DNA from: Corallococcus caeni
GTDB taxonomy: Bacteria; Myxococcota; Myxococcia; Myxococcales; Myxococcaceae
DNA: 64,000 nt
Direction of reading: 5' to 3'
Assembly: GCF_036245865.1 (NCBI RefSeq)
Contig: NZ_BTTW01000002.1
Location: 1,178,001 to 1,242,000, forward strand
Shown here: piece after piece, positions 35,575 to 43,660 of the stretch
How the letters are laid out: each line of letters starts with the position of its first letter
How positions within the stretch are numbered: the first letter of the stretch is position 1
The notes under the pieces: model-generated
Database searches by the model: none
Told to the model about the DNA's origin: nothing
Seen by the model: the letters and a program-made list of their open reading frames with translations, nothing else
Made by a program: the position numbers and the translations under genes

Positions 35575-36807
35575 GCCGCCAAGCATGGCGGGCCGGGGGA
35601 CCTCCGCCAGCGCCTGTGCGCGGAGGCACAGCGCGCACAGGCCCAGGATGCCCAGCAGCTTGCAGAGGGAAATCCACGGCGCGAGGACCGGCACGTACGC
35701 GGCGACTCCCAACATGCCCGCCAGGGCCAGGAGCAGGCCCAGCGGGAAGACCATGCACGCATAGAGCACTCCGAAGTGCCACCGGGGGCCGCCGTCACGG
35801 GCCGCGATGACAACGGCGGGCATCATCAGGAGGAGGTGATGCTCCCAGGCATAGGTGGAGGCGATGGACGCAATCCCTAGCAGCACGGCCAGGGCCGCTG
35901 AAGGTGGACAGGCATTGCGGACCCACAGGGCCCACCTGACTAGCAGCGCCGCGATGAAGCTCAACGCTCCGAACTGGACGGCTCTCGCGGGATGGTAGAT
36001 GTCGGCTCCTGGCCATGCGTGGCTGAGCACGCCGACCAGGGAGTGATTGTACTCCGAGGCAATGGGCACCCGGAGCCCCAGCTCCTTCAGGTTCCCCTGC
36101 GCGTGACCCAGCAGGATCTGCGTGTAATAGGCAAGCTGAATGTCCAGCCCCACCAGCGGTAGCACCATCACGGAGAGGCCGACAACAATCGCAATCGCCG
36201 CCACCACCGGGCGCCACTGGCGCCGGACGAACCAATAAAGCAGAAGCAATCCCGGAATCACCTTGATGACCGCGGCCACGCCGACAAGGGCTCCAGCGGC
36301 ACGGGGACGCCGCTCCGCCAGCACCATGGCGCCGAGCGTTGGCAGCAGGACCACCAGGTTGATCTGTCCCCAGAGGAGGTTGTCCCAGAGCGGGAAGTAG
36401 GTGGCCACCAGCAGCGTGGCCAGCTTCCAGTCCAGCCCCAGGTGTCGTCGCATCAGCAGCAGGATGCCCACCAGCAGCAGCTCGTTGAGAACGAACATGG
36501 CGAAGTAGCCGGTCTTCATCGGGAGCGCCATGCTCCACGACATCGTCAGCAGGAAAGGCGGTGGGTAGACGAAGGGAGGAAGCTGCAGGGAGCTGAGTTG
36601 CCGCAGCTGCTCGACGTCATAGGGATTGCCGCCATCGAGCGCCACCTTCAGCGCGTAGTAATACGCGCCAAAGTCCCCTCCAGCAGCGAGCATGCGCTTG
36701 GGCAGGAGGTTGAAGGCCAGGTACAGGAGCGGAGGCAGCAGGTGGATGAGGCTGGCGAGCGCCAGGAGAAGCCATTGGTGGGGGCGGACGTTTTTTTCCA
36801 AGTGCAT
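35560..36807 (-). CDS. GT87-type (DUF2029) membrane glycosyltransferase
   Basis: A 415-residue polytopic membrane protein of the DUF2029/GT87 family, lipid-phosphosugar-dependent mannosyltransferase-like enzymes. The diagnostic early motif GGDFGAYYYALKVALDGGNP with YD is present, followed by LPPFVYPPPFLLTMSW and about ten hydrophobic helices, including TYFPLWDNLLWGQINLVVLL. The Asp in GGDF and the NPYD segment are family-typical. ATG 36807 gives a cytoplasmic start just before helix 1. Acceptor sugar or lipid unknown. The 344-base gap to the divergent HIT gene probably contains both promoters. Confidence 0.82.
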   Translation of the reverse strand: MHLEKNVRPHQWLLLALASLIHLLPPLLYLAFNLLPKRMLAAGGDFGAYYYALKVALDGGNPYDVEQLRQLSSLQLPPFVYPPPFLLTMSWSMALPMKTGYFAMFVLNELLLVGILLLMRRHLGLDWKLATLLVATYFPLWDNLLWGQINLVVLLPTLGAMVLAERRPRAAGALVGVAAVIKVIPGLLLLYWFVRRQWRPVVAAIAIVVGLSVMVLPLVGLDIQLAYYTQILLGHAQGNLKELGLRVPIASEYNHSLVGVLSHAWPGADIYHPARAVQFGALSFIAALLVRWALWVRNACPPSAALAVLLGIASIASTYAWEHHLLLMMPAVVIAARDGGPRWHFGVLYACMVFPLGLLLALAGMLGVAAYVPVLAPWISLCKLLGILGLCALCLRAQALAEVPRPAMLGGSVDA

Positions 36808-37151
36808 GTCGGCTCTTCGGGAGGAGGGCGACAACCGTCCGCGCGGCGAACATGGGAGGGGGTCGTGCCAGTCGCAGACGAAAGCCCTCGTACCAGGAAT
36901 ATCGAGGAAAATGGAGCCATTGCTACGGTGAACAGCCCAAGCTTGATGGACGCGTGAGGCCCGTCGATGCTTCGGGCTTGACGTTTTCAGTGAATTCGCA
37001 GCGCGCCCTGGCTCAGTCTTACGTGCGGCGTTCCGGTGAACGAGGTGCCCCAAGGGACCTCGAGCATCCCGCCCGGGGTAGAACCACCGGAGCAGGCTGT
37101 CAGACCGCGAGGGCAAGCTTCCTTCGACTGGCACCCGATTGAAGGACGTTC

Positions 37152-37667
37152 ATGGCAACCCTGAAACAGCTGGCGTTCCGGATGGCGCGGACCCCTGCCT
37201 CCGGCTCCCTGGTGCGCTTTGGCTTCGCGCACGCGGACCGGCTCCTGCCCCTCACCTCCGTGGACCGCTCGGAGCTTGCAGCCCTCTACCGTCACCCGCG
37301 TCCCGTCTACGGCACCTTCCACCACATCGCCGTCCCCTTGCGGGGCGTGCCGGACGTCTTCGCCCTGGCGCACCCTCGTCACGCTGGGCTTCGCGCGGGC
37401 CTCTTCGCGCTCATCGCCGCTGCACGGCAGCGGGCCCCCGCGTCGGTGCTCGTCAATGCGGGCCCTCGGCAGGACGTGGGGCAGGTGCACTTCCACCTCA
37501 CGGACGACACGCCCTTCAGCGACGCCGTCCGCTCGGAGCAGCTCACCTGGCCGGACTGGGACGCGGCCGTCCGTGCGCTGACCTCCGTCCCCGACATCCA
37601 GGAGCGCTACCGCGCTGGGTTCTCGCTGCTCCAGGACGCCGGGGACCCTCGGGTTCGCCTCATCTGA
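37152..37667 (+). CDS. HIT-family protein
   Basis: A 171-residue protein with a histidine-triad-like C-terminal core. VNAGPRQDVGQVHFHL (residues 101-116) matches the HIT motif, where H113 is the expected nucleophile and H115 its partner. The first histidine of the triad is replaced by Gln111. An N-terminal extension of about 50 residues precedes it. HIT proteins of the HINT type hydrolyse nucleoside phosphoramidates; others act on dinucleotides. Its gene ends 8 bases inside the end of the cytidylyltransferase gene on the opposite strand. A link to the phosphoramidate cluster is inference. Confidence 0.7.
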   Translation: MATLKQLAFRMARTPASGSLVRFGFAHADRLLPLTSVDRSELAALYRHPRPVYGTFHHIAVPLRGVPDVFALAHPRHAGLRAGLFALIAAARQRAPASVLVNAGPRQDVGQVHFHLTDDTPFSDAVRSEQLTWPDWDAAVRALTSVPDIQERYRAGFSLLQDAGDPRVRLI

Positions 37668-38430
37668 CCGCTGTGGGGGACCAGAAGCCCGCCAGCGCCC
37701 CCGAGGCGTGGGCCTCGGTGTAGCGGCGCAGGTCCTCCGCGTTGTCCGCCTCCAGCCAGCCGGACGCGATGGGCACGGCGTGGATCGCCACGCCGTCGGT
37801 GATGAGGTCCTGGAGGAAGGCTGTCATGGAGATGTTCCAGTAACGCGGGTCCTTCGCCACTCGCTGCTCGAAGCGCTCCATCAGTGCGTGCAGGACGCCG
37901 GGGCCGAAGCGCAGCAGCCCGATGTACTGCCCCTGCACCTGCTCCACCGAACGCACCCTCGCGCCGATGTCCACGATGCGCTCGCCTTCCAGGCGCAGGG
38001 ACTCGCAGTCCGTCGTGGGGTCCTCCATCCTCAGCTCCCAGAGCCGACGCCACTGCGTGTCGATGGCGACCTCCACGTCCCGGGACGCGGCGAGCATCCG
38101 CGCCAACACCTCATGCTTGAAGACGATGTCCCCATAGGAGACGAGGACCGGCTCCGTCCTCGACACCACCGGCAGGCTGAAGCGCAACGTGGAGACCATG
38201 TTGCCCGTCGTGTACGCCGGGTTCACCACGACGCGCACGTTGCGGCCCGCTTGCGTCAGCTCTGGATACGCGCCGGCCATCACCGTGACGTCCACGCCGA
38301 AGTGCTCGTAGACCGCCAGCTGATGGTCGAGCAGCGGGGCTCCCGCCAGCTCCACCAGACACTTCGGGCGGTTCGCCGCGAGCGGCCCCATGCGGGTGCC
38401 CAGGCCCGCGGCAAGGATGATGGCTTTCAT
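37660..38430 (-). CDS. CTP:phosphoglutamine cytidylyltransferase-like
   Basis: A 256-residue nucleotidyltransferase with the sugar-nucleotide pyrophosphorylase signature MKAIILAAGLGTRMGPL, followed by RPKCLVELAG, and the metal-binding LVSYGDIVFKHE. Enzymes of this shape attach CMP or UMP to phosphate donors. Because it overlaps a class I amidohydrolase and a glutamine kinase, the best model is Cj1416 of Campylobacter, which uses CTP and L-glutamine phosphate to make CDP-L-glutamine. On sequence alone, a phosphocholine cytidylyltransferase (LicC-like) is also possible. It is the last gene of a three-gene unit, overlapping its upstream neighbour by 4 bases. Confidence 0.75.
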   Translation of the reverse strand: MKAIILAAGLGTRMGPLAANRPKCLVELAGAPLLDHQLAVYEHFGVDVTVMAGAYPELTQAGRNVRVVVNPAYTTGNMVSTLRFSLPVVSRTEPVLVSYGDIVFKHEVLARMLAASRDVEVAIDTQWRRLWELRMEDPTTDCESLRLEGERIVDIGARVRSVEQVQGQYIGLLRFGPGVLHALMERFEQRVAKDPRYWNISMTAFLQDLITDGVAIHAVPIASGWLEADNAEDLRRYTEAHASGALAGFWSPTAVR

Positions 38431-39056
38431 GGTTCGTATGCCTCCATGACTTCAAGGACCGAGGGAAGGTGACGGGGCTCACGCTCGGGGTGCCAGAGGA
38501 CGCCCAGCGAGCGCCGCTCCCTGTTCGCGAAGGCCTCCACCGCGCCGTCCTCCGAGCGCGCGAGGACGTCCCATCCGTCAGGCATTGAGTCCTCCGCCAC
38601 GCCCCATTGGTGGAAGCTCGCCACCTGCGCCGGGCCCCGCCACGCATGGGCGAGGGGACCCGTCAGCACGTGGCGCACGCGCACGTGGCCTTCGACAGGC
38701 ACGAGCCGCATCCCCGCGAAGAGCGCGAGCATCTGCGCGCCCCGGCACACGCCCAGCACCGGCGTCCGCGTCCGGGCGGCGAGCGACAGCAGCACCGCCT
38801 CCATCTCATCACGCGCGGGGACCGCATCCGGTCCCGTGCCCGGAGCGTCGTTGCCTCCGCTCAGGATGACGAGCCCTGGACGAAGGGCTTCGAACTGCGC
38901 CACGGCCGCGGCGGCCACGTTCACCGCGGGGAACGGCACCCAGCCGGCCTCCCACAGGCCCGAGGCCCAGGAGTCCTCGAGAGCATCCCGCACCTCCGGA
39001 CGCCCGGGGACGCGGTCGCTGCGCTGGGTGATCAGGGCCACTCGGCGCTCACTCAT
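38427..39056 (-). CDS. Class I glutamine amidotransferase-like hydrolase (gamma-glutamyl-CDP-amidate hydrolase type)
   Basis: A 209-residue stand-alone glutaminase of the C26 type. The triad is visible: Cys104 in LGVCRGAQML, His189 and Glu191 in GVLWHPEREP. The N-terminus MSERRVALITQRSD and the SGGNDAP loop are like Cj1417, which cleaves CDP-L-glutamine to glutamate and cytidine diphosphoramidate. No synthase domain accompanies it, which fits hydrolysis of an activated glutamine rather than ammonia transfer. It overlaps the glutamine kinase gene by 8 bases and the cytidylyltransferase gene by 4, so the three are translated together. Confidence 0.78.
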   Translation of the reverse strand: MSERRVALITQRSDRVPGRPEVRDALEDSWASGLWEAGWVPFPAVNVAAAAVAQFEALRPGLVILSGGNDAPGTGPDAVPARDEMEAVLLSLAARTRTPVLGVCRGAQMLALFAGMRLVPVEGHVRVRHVLTGPLAHAWRGPAQVASFHQWGVAEDSMPDGWDVLARSEDGAVEAFANRERRSLGVLWHPEREPRHLPSVLEVMEAYEP

Positions 39057-41790
39057 GGACGAGCCTGCGCCCCCCGCAATCCAGCGTCATCACCCTTCCG
39101 CCCGACAGCCGCCGGAACTGCTCCCGGCCCACTCCGATGGCGGCGGGCAGCTGCAGCTCGGTGCAGCGCACCGCCATGTGAGAGTTCGCGCCCCCGTACG
39201 CCGTGACGATGCCGGCGACGCCCAGCGCGAGCAGCCCGTCGTAGCCGGGGTCGGCGCGCTCCAGCAGCACGATGTTGCCTCGCACGCGCTCCGGGTCCGG
39301 CAGCCCGTCCGCGACCAGCACCGGCGCGCGCACGCACGCCTTGGTGACGAACAGGGGCTGCTCTCCGCTGCTCACGTGGAAGAGCAGGTGCGACGTGCGC
39401 ACCAGGATGTCCGGCAGCTCGATGAGGTTGACGGCGGCGGCGTGCTCGCGGGCCTCCTCCACGGCGTCGCGGCACCACGACCGGGCTTCACGCGGCGGAA
39501 GCGACAACGAGCTCTCCACCTGCTCCAGCGACAGGTGCGCCAGGTCATCCCGGCTCAACCCCAGCGGCTCTCCCCACGCAGCGAGGTGTTCGAGGACGCC
39601 ACTCAGCGTCTTCGTGAACACGTGCTTGCCGTATTCGCGCCCCGCGATGCCCGCGCCCAGGTGCGCGAGGAACACCTCGCTGGTCATCGACAGGCCGGCG
39701 CTTCGCAGGCCCGCGCTCAGCCGCTCGTGGAGGCTCCGGGACAGGGGGGCCTCGTGCCTGAACGGTTCCTCCGCTCCGGAGATGAGCGGGCCGAAGTAGC
39801 GCTCCGGGTCCGCGTCATAGCGGGGCATCCGGATGTCATAGGTCCCCGGGCGCAGGTGCCCGAACTCCGCGACGAGCGCCTCCAGGCCCAGCTCGCCCCG
39901 CCGCACGCGGAGCGCGTCCGCTTGCAGCTGTCCCGCCACCGTCCGGATGCGCTGGAGCACTTCGCGCTGCTCGCTCGAATCCATCACGCCTTCGCGCACG
40001 AAGCTCTTGAGCAGCGCGGTCACCACGAACGCCGTCCTTGCCAGGTGCGCGAAGGGCAGGGTGCCCAGCTCTCGCAGGCGCGCGAGGATGGGGCCGAGCC
40101 CGCCCTCGAAGCCCGGCGCGAACGGATGGGACCGCAGCCGCTCCACCTGCTCCACCTGCGCGGGCAGGTCGGCAAGGCCATGGAGCGTGATGTCCCGCAG
40201 CGCGGTGGCCAGGGCGTCCAGCTCCCCTGCATCCAACGAGGACGCGTAGAGCCTCCGAAGCCGCTCGCGCAGGCCGAGGCTCGCGCACGTGTCCGCGATC
40301 TCGAACTCCACCTTGTCATGCAGCTCGGGGGCGTGGGCCAGCCGGGCCAGCTGCCGGGAGACCAGGACCTCCGCCACGCGCGCCGGGGTGACGGCCGGGA
40401 TGAAGGAGTTGAGGGAGGCTCGGACGTCCACGTAGGCGTGGCCCGCGAAGTCACGCAGCAGGGGGATGCCGCGCAGGTCGCGGTAGCCGTAGGCCGCGCG
40501 CTGCTCCGCCCAGGTCCGGTCCGTGATGAGCCTGCCGTAGAGCGTCCTCGCGAGCGGGAGCGGACGCCGGCCAATCATCTCCGCCGGGTTCCAGTCCGTC
40601 ATCGTGCTGTAGACGGGTCCCTCTCCGACGACGGGGGCCTGGGGCCGTAGCAGCGCCTGGTGCGCCGTGCAGGCATCCGCCAGCAGCAGCGCCCGGCGGA
40701 CCTCGTTCCCCCCCGGCTGCGACGAGCCCTTGGCGATGGGGCGCACCTGGAAGAGGTGGAAGTCGCCGCCCGCCAGCGCGAACTCGATGTCCAGCGCATC
40801 CACGCCCATGAGCTTCACCAGCTCACGCCCCACGGTGACGACGCGACGGAGCGAGTCCGGCAACAGGCCCCGGGGCACGCCGTGCTCCACGTACGCGGAG
40901 GAGGGCTTCTCCAGGGCGCCGGAAGTAATCTGATCCGTGCGACCGCTGGAGACGTCCGACGCCACCACCCAGTACGAGGCCAGCGTCTCCGGGTGCCGCG
41001 CCATCAGCACGCCGCTCTCGCTCACCGGGTGGACGTAGGACTGGAGGAAGACCTTCTCCTCCTCCGCCCCCGAACCGTACGAACCGAACACGTCCGAGAT
41101 GGCGCTGCCCACGGCCACGGCATCGCCCGCGTCCACGTCGAGCACCGAGAGGAAGCGTCCCGCGTTCGACTCCGTCCACGCATCCTCCGCGGAGCAGGAG
41201 GAGCGCACCACGACGCGCTCGCTTCCGAAGCGCTCCCGCACCCGCTGGAGCACGGCGTCCCGGTCCCGGGCCCAGTCCTCACCCCTCACGATGTGCGGTG
41301 GGGAGATGCGCCACGGCCCGTGCAGCTCCGACAGGATGTCGAGCGTGCGCGCCTTGTCCCCCAGGACGAGTCGGCCCACGGGGGCCAGGGGCTCGCTCGA
41401 AGCCTCGGTCGCTTCCAGCTCGATGCGCGCCACAGCTCCAGCCCGGATCAGCCGGTCCGCTGCCGCGTCCAGGTCCGCTCCCTCCAGCGCTTCCCGCACC
41501 GCCTGGGTCCTTCCGACGATGAAGCGGCACTCGCCCCGCCAGGTCGCGATGACGGCGGAGGCCGCCTGGAGCCGCACGCGGAGCGCGCGCGGACGTGGCA
41601 GCACCGTTCCCTTGAACACGAGCGTCAGCGGCACACTGCTGTATGTCTGGGCGAGCGTGTCCAGGACGCGCTCGGCCCAGATCCACATGGAGGCGTGCAC
41701 GAGGCCTACGCCACGGATTCGGCAGTCAGGCGCAATTCCAACCAGAGGGGTGGGACGAAGCATCGCGGCTTCGCGGTCCAGGGCTGTCAC
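39049..41790 (-). CDS. L-glutamine kinase-like PEP-synthase-fold enzyme
   Basis: A 913-residue enzyme of the PEP synthase/PPDK superfamily. The ATP-grasp-like N-terminal half has VVRSSCSAEDAWTESNAGRF (residues around 195-215) and FHLFQVRPIAKGS, its closing motif. The C-terminal swivelling domain has the phosphocarrier loop YGGANSHMAVRCTELQLPAA, with catalytic His871. There is no PEP/pyruvate-binding barrel. In Campylobacter, Cj1418 has this build and phosphorylates the amide nitrogen of L-glutamine. Rifampicin phosphotransferases share the architecture, so the substrate call rests on the linked hydrolase and cytidylyltransferase. First gene of the three-gene unit. Confidence 0.78.
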   Translation of the reverse strand: MTALDREAAMLRPTPLVGIAPDCRIRGVGLVHASMWIWAERVLDTLAQTYSSVPLTLVFKGTVLPRPRALRVRLQAASAVIATWRGECRFIVGRTQAVREALEGADLDAAADRLIRAGAVARIELEATEASSEPLAPVGRLVLGDKARTLDILSELHGPWRISPPHIVRGEDWARDRDAVLQRVRERFGSERVVVRSSCSAEDAWTESNAGRFLSVLDVDAGDAVAVGSAISDVFGSYGSGAEEEKVFLQSYVHPVSESGVLMARHPETLASYWVVASDVSSGRTDQITSGALEKPSSAYVEHGVPRGLLPDSLRRVVTVGRELVKLMGVDALDIEFALAGGDFHLFQVRPIAKGSSQPGGNEVRRALLLADACTAHQALLRPQAPVVGEGPVYSTMTDWNPAEMIGRRPLPLARTLYGRLITDRTWAEQRAAYGYRDLRGIPLLRDFAGHAYVDVRASLNSFIPAVTPARVAEVLVSRQLARLAHAPELHDKVEFEIADTCASLGLRERLRRLYASSLDAGELDALATALRDITLHGLADLPAQVEQVERLRSHPFAPGFEGGLGPILARLRELGTLPFAHLARTAFVVTALLKSFVREGVMDSSEQREVLQRIRTVAGQLQADALRVRRGELGLEALVAEFGHLRPGTYDIRMPRYDADPERYFGPLISGAEEPFRHEAPLSRSLHERLSAGLRSAGLSMTSEVFLAHLGAGIAGREYGKHVFTKTLSGVLEHLAAWGEPLGLSRDDLAHLSLEQVESSLSLPPREARSWCRDAVEEAREHAAAVNLIELPDILVRTSHLLFHVSSGEQPLFVTKACVRAPVLVADGLPDPERVRGNIVLLERADPGYDGLLALGVAGIVTAYGGANSHMAVRCTELQLPAAIGVGREQFRRLSGGRVMTLDCGGRRLVHE

Positions 41791-41876
41791 GGGAGACCTC
41801 GCACGAGCGGACGTGGTGCATGGCGCGTGCGCGGCAGCGCATTGTGGCCTCTGCCCACGTGTGGTGGATTCGATGC

Positions 41877-42665
41877 ATGAGAACCTTCGCCACGGATGAA
41901 CGGCTGGCGTACCGCCGCCCGGGCAATGAGCTTCAGCCCCGCCCGTCCGAGGACCATGTCCTCTCCTACGAGTACCGCTTGATGCAGCTGCCGCTGGTGC
42001 GGCCCGACCACCCGGAGGTCGTGCCGTTCGACCTCAAGGCCGGCTACGACTGGCTGGGCACCTACCGCGCGCCCCGCGTCTCGCTGGTGGGCTTCGTGGA
42101 CTTCGGCGCCTTCGCCCAGAGCCCCCAGTTCAACCGCTTCATGAACGCCGTGGCCATGACCGCCGCGGCGCGGAAGATCTCCTGGGAGACCGTCGAGCGG
42201 CGCAAATACAGACACCACTTCACCATCTGCAACGGGCTGCACGAACGCATGCCCATCGCGGACATCGTGCCGTTCGTGAAGCAGCGGCTGGAGGGCTTCC
42301 CCCGCTTCCGCATCCAGGTGAAGGGCGGCTGGTTCTGGGGCAAGAAGAACGGCCGCATCTACTTCCCCGTCTACCCGGAGCTGACGGACGGCCCGAACCC
42401 CGTGGACCACCTCACCGAGGTCCAGACTCGCCTGGGCCACTCGCTCCACCCGGGCTTCTACATCGGCTGCCTCCAGTTGATGGACCACCTGCGCTTCAAC
42501 TCCGAGCTGGACGTGCACGAGGCGGACGAGCTCTTCGGCGTGCTGCGCGGCTTCCGGGAGACCACCATCGTGGAGCTCGACGTGACCGAGCTCTCCATCC
42601 TGCGCACGCACGACGACCTCATCCTCAAGAGCCGGGTGCTCGAACGCGTGCCGCTCACGGGGTGA
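41877..42665 (+). CDS. Unknown protein embedded in the phosphoramidate cluster
   Basis: A 262-residue soluble protein on the strand opposite its neighbours. I do not recognise it. RHHFTICNGLHERMP has one H-x-T motif, as in 2H phosphoesterases (LigT-like), but the expected second H-x-T is not evident. Other conserved-looking parts are VKGGWFWGKKNGRIYFPVYP and SLHPGFYIGCLQLMDHL. The gene is divergent from the glutamine kinase (86 bases between starts) and ends 5 bases from the end of the NDK-like gene. A role in product tailoring or nucleotide turnover is possible but unsupported. Confidence 0.7.
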   Translation: MRTFATDERLAYRRPGNELQPRPSEDHVLSYEYRLMQLPLVRPDHPEVVPFDLKAGYDWLGTYRAPRVSLVGFVDFGAFAQSPQFNRFMNAVAMTAAARKISWETVERRKYRHHFTICNGLHERMPIADIVPFVKQRLEGFPRFRIQVKGGWFWGKKNGRIYFPVYPELTDGPNPVDHLTEVQTRLGHSLHPGFYIGCLQLMDHLRFNSELDVHEADELFGVLRGFRETTIVELDVTELSILRTHDDLILKSRVLERVPLTG

Positions 42666-42670
42666 CGGGT

Positions 42671-43660
42671 TCATTCGAACTCCTGGAGCGCGCTGCGCAG
42701 GAGCACGCGCTCGTAGGCGTTGCGGACCAGCGCCCCCAACGGACCGATGAGCCGCGTGAGGTCTGTCTCGCGGTACAGCGCCGGGTGGTGGAGCAACTCC
42801 AGCACCGTGGCAGCGAGCGAAGGCTCCACGCGGTAGTCGAACATCCCGGGCCGGCGCGGATGCGAAAGCCCCGCCTGGACCGCGTCGTCCACCAGCGCCG
42901 TCTCGCGGGCCACGACGCGCAGGTACACCTCGCGGGATGCGGAAGGTTCGGAGCGGAGTGCCTCCAGTTCGCCCGCCGCCTCACGCCACGGTGCAACCAG
43001 TTCCTCCGGCCAGGGGGCGACGAGCTCCACCTCCTCCGCGAGGCGCAGGCGGAGGTGGACCAGGAACTCCATGGGCGAAGGCCGCCACGCCCGCCCCACG
43101 ACGGCCCCCGGTAGTTGCTGGATGGCGGAGCCCGCGCGCCGGGTGGGACGTCCTTCCGACTCCAGGAGCATGCGCAGCTCTCGCGGGTCGAAGGCCGTGG
43201 CTGCCTCTTCAATCATGGCGCGCGTGTCGTCCGAGGAATGCATGAGGCTCAGCGCGCGCGTCGGGGCCTGCAGCCGGCTGCGCAGGTGGAGCGGTGAGCG
43301 CTTGCGCGGATCCGCCGACCCCTTGAGCGACTTGAACGCCGCGCAGGCCGACCGGCCCGGGGTGCGGAGGATGAGCGCGCAGGAGGACTCCAGCAGGTAC
43401 ACCTCGCTGGGGACGGCCCACGTCTTGTCGAGCGCGATGGGCCGGTTGGGGCTGTACACCGCCTCGATGCTGCTCTGCGTGTATTGGACGAAGCGCCGGT
43501 CCACGACGCGGAAGCCCTCGCCCTCCAGGAACGCGAGCGCCTCTTCCGCGAGCCCGAGCCCGATGGCGTACGGGTCGAAGAACGTGAAGACAAGCTCCTC
43601 GCTCCCTGGACGCGAGCCGAAGGCCTCCACGAGTCCGGACACACTGGCTGCGTTTCTCAT
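42671..43660 (-). CDS. NDK-like domain protein, candidate CDP-amidate kinase
   Basis: A 329-residue protein. Residues about 20-160 resemble nucleoside diphosphate kinase: a first strand FTFFDPYAIGLGLAEEALAF, then LILRTPGRSACAAFKSLKGS, and the active-site loop RALSLMHSSDDTRAMIEEAA with His141 at the phosphohistidine position. The usual Lys in the first strand is replaced by Phe, and the Asn before the His motif is lost, so activity is altered or changed. The second half is helical and unassigned. It is the last gene of the six-gene operon, starting within the stop of the GH13 gene (ATGA). A kinase step on CDP-amidate is inference. Confidence 0.65.
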   Translation of the reverse strand: MRNAASVSGLVEAFGSRPGSEELVFTFFDPYAIGLGLAEEALAFLEGEGFRVVDRRFVQYTQSSIEAVYSPNRPIALDKTWAVPSEVYLLESSCALILRTPGRSACAAFKSLKGSADPRKRSPLHLRSRLQAPTRALSLMHSSDDTRAMIEEAATAFDPRELRMLLESEGRPTRRAGSAIQQLPGAVVGRAWRPSPMEFLVHLRLRLAEEVELVAPWPEELVAPWREAAGELEALRSEPSASREVYLRVVARETALVDDAVQAGLSHPRRPGMFDYRVEPSLAATVLELLHHPALYRETDLTRLIGPLGALVRNAYERVLLRSALQEFE

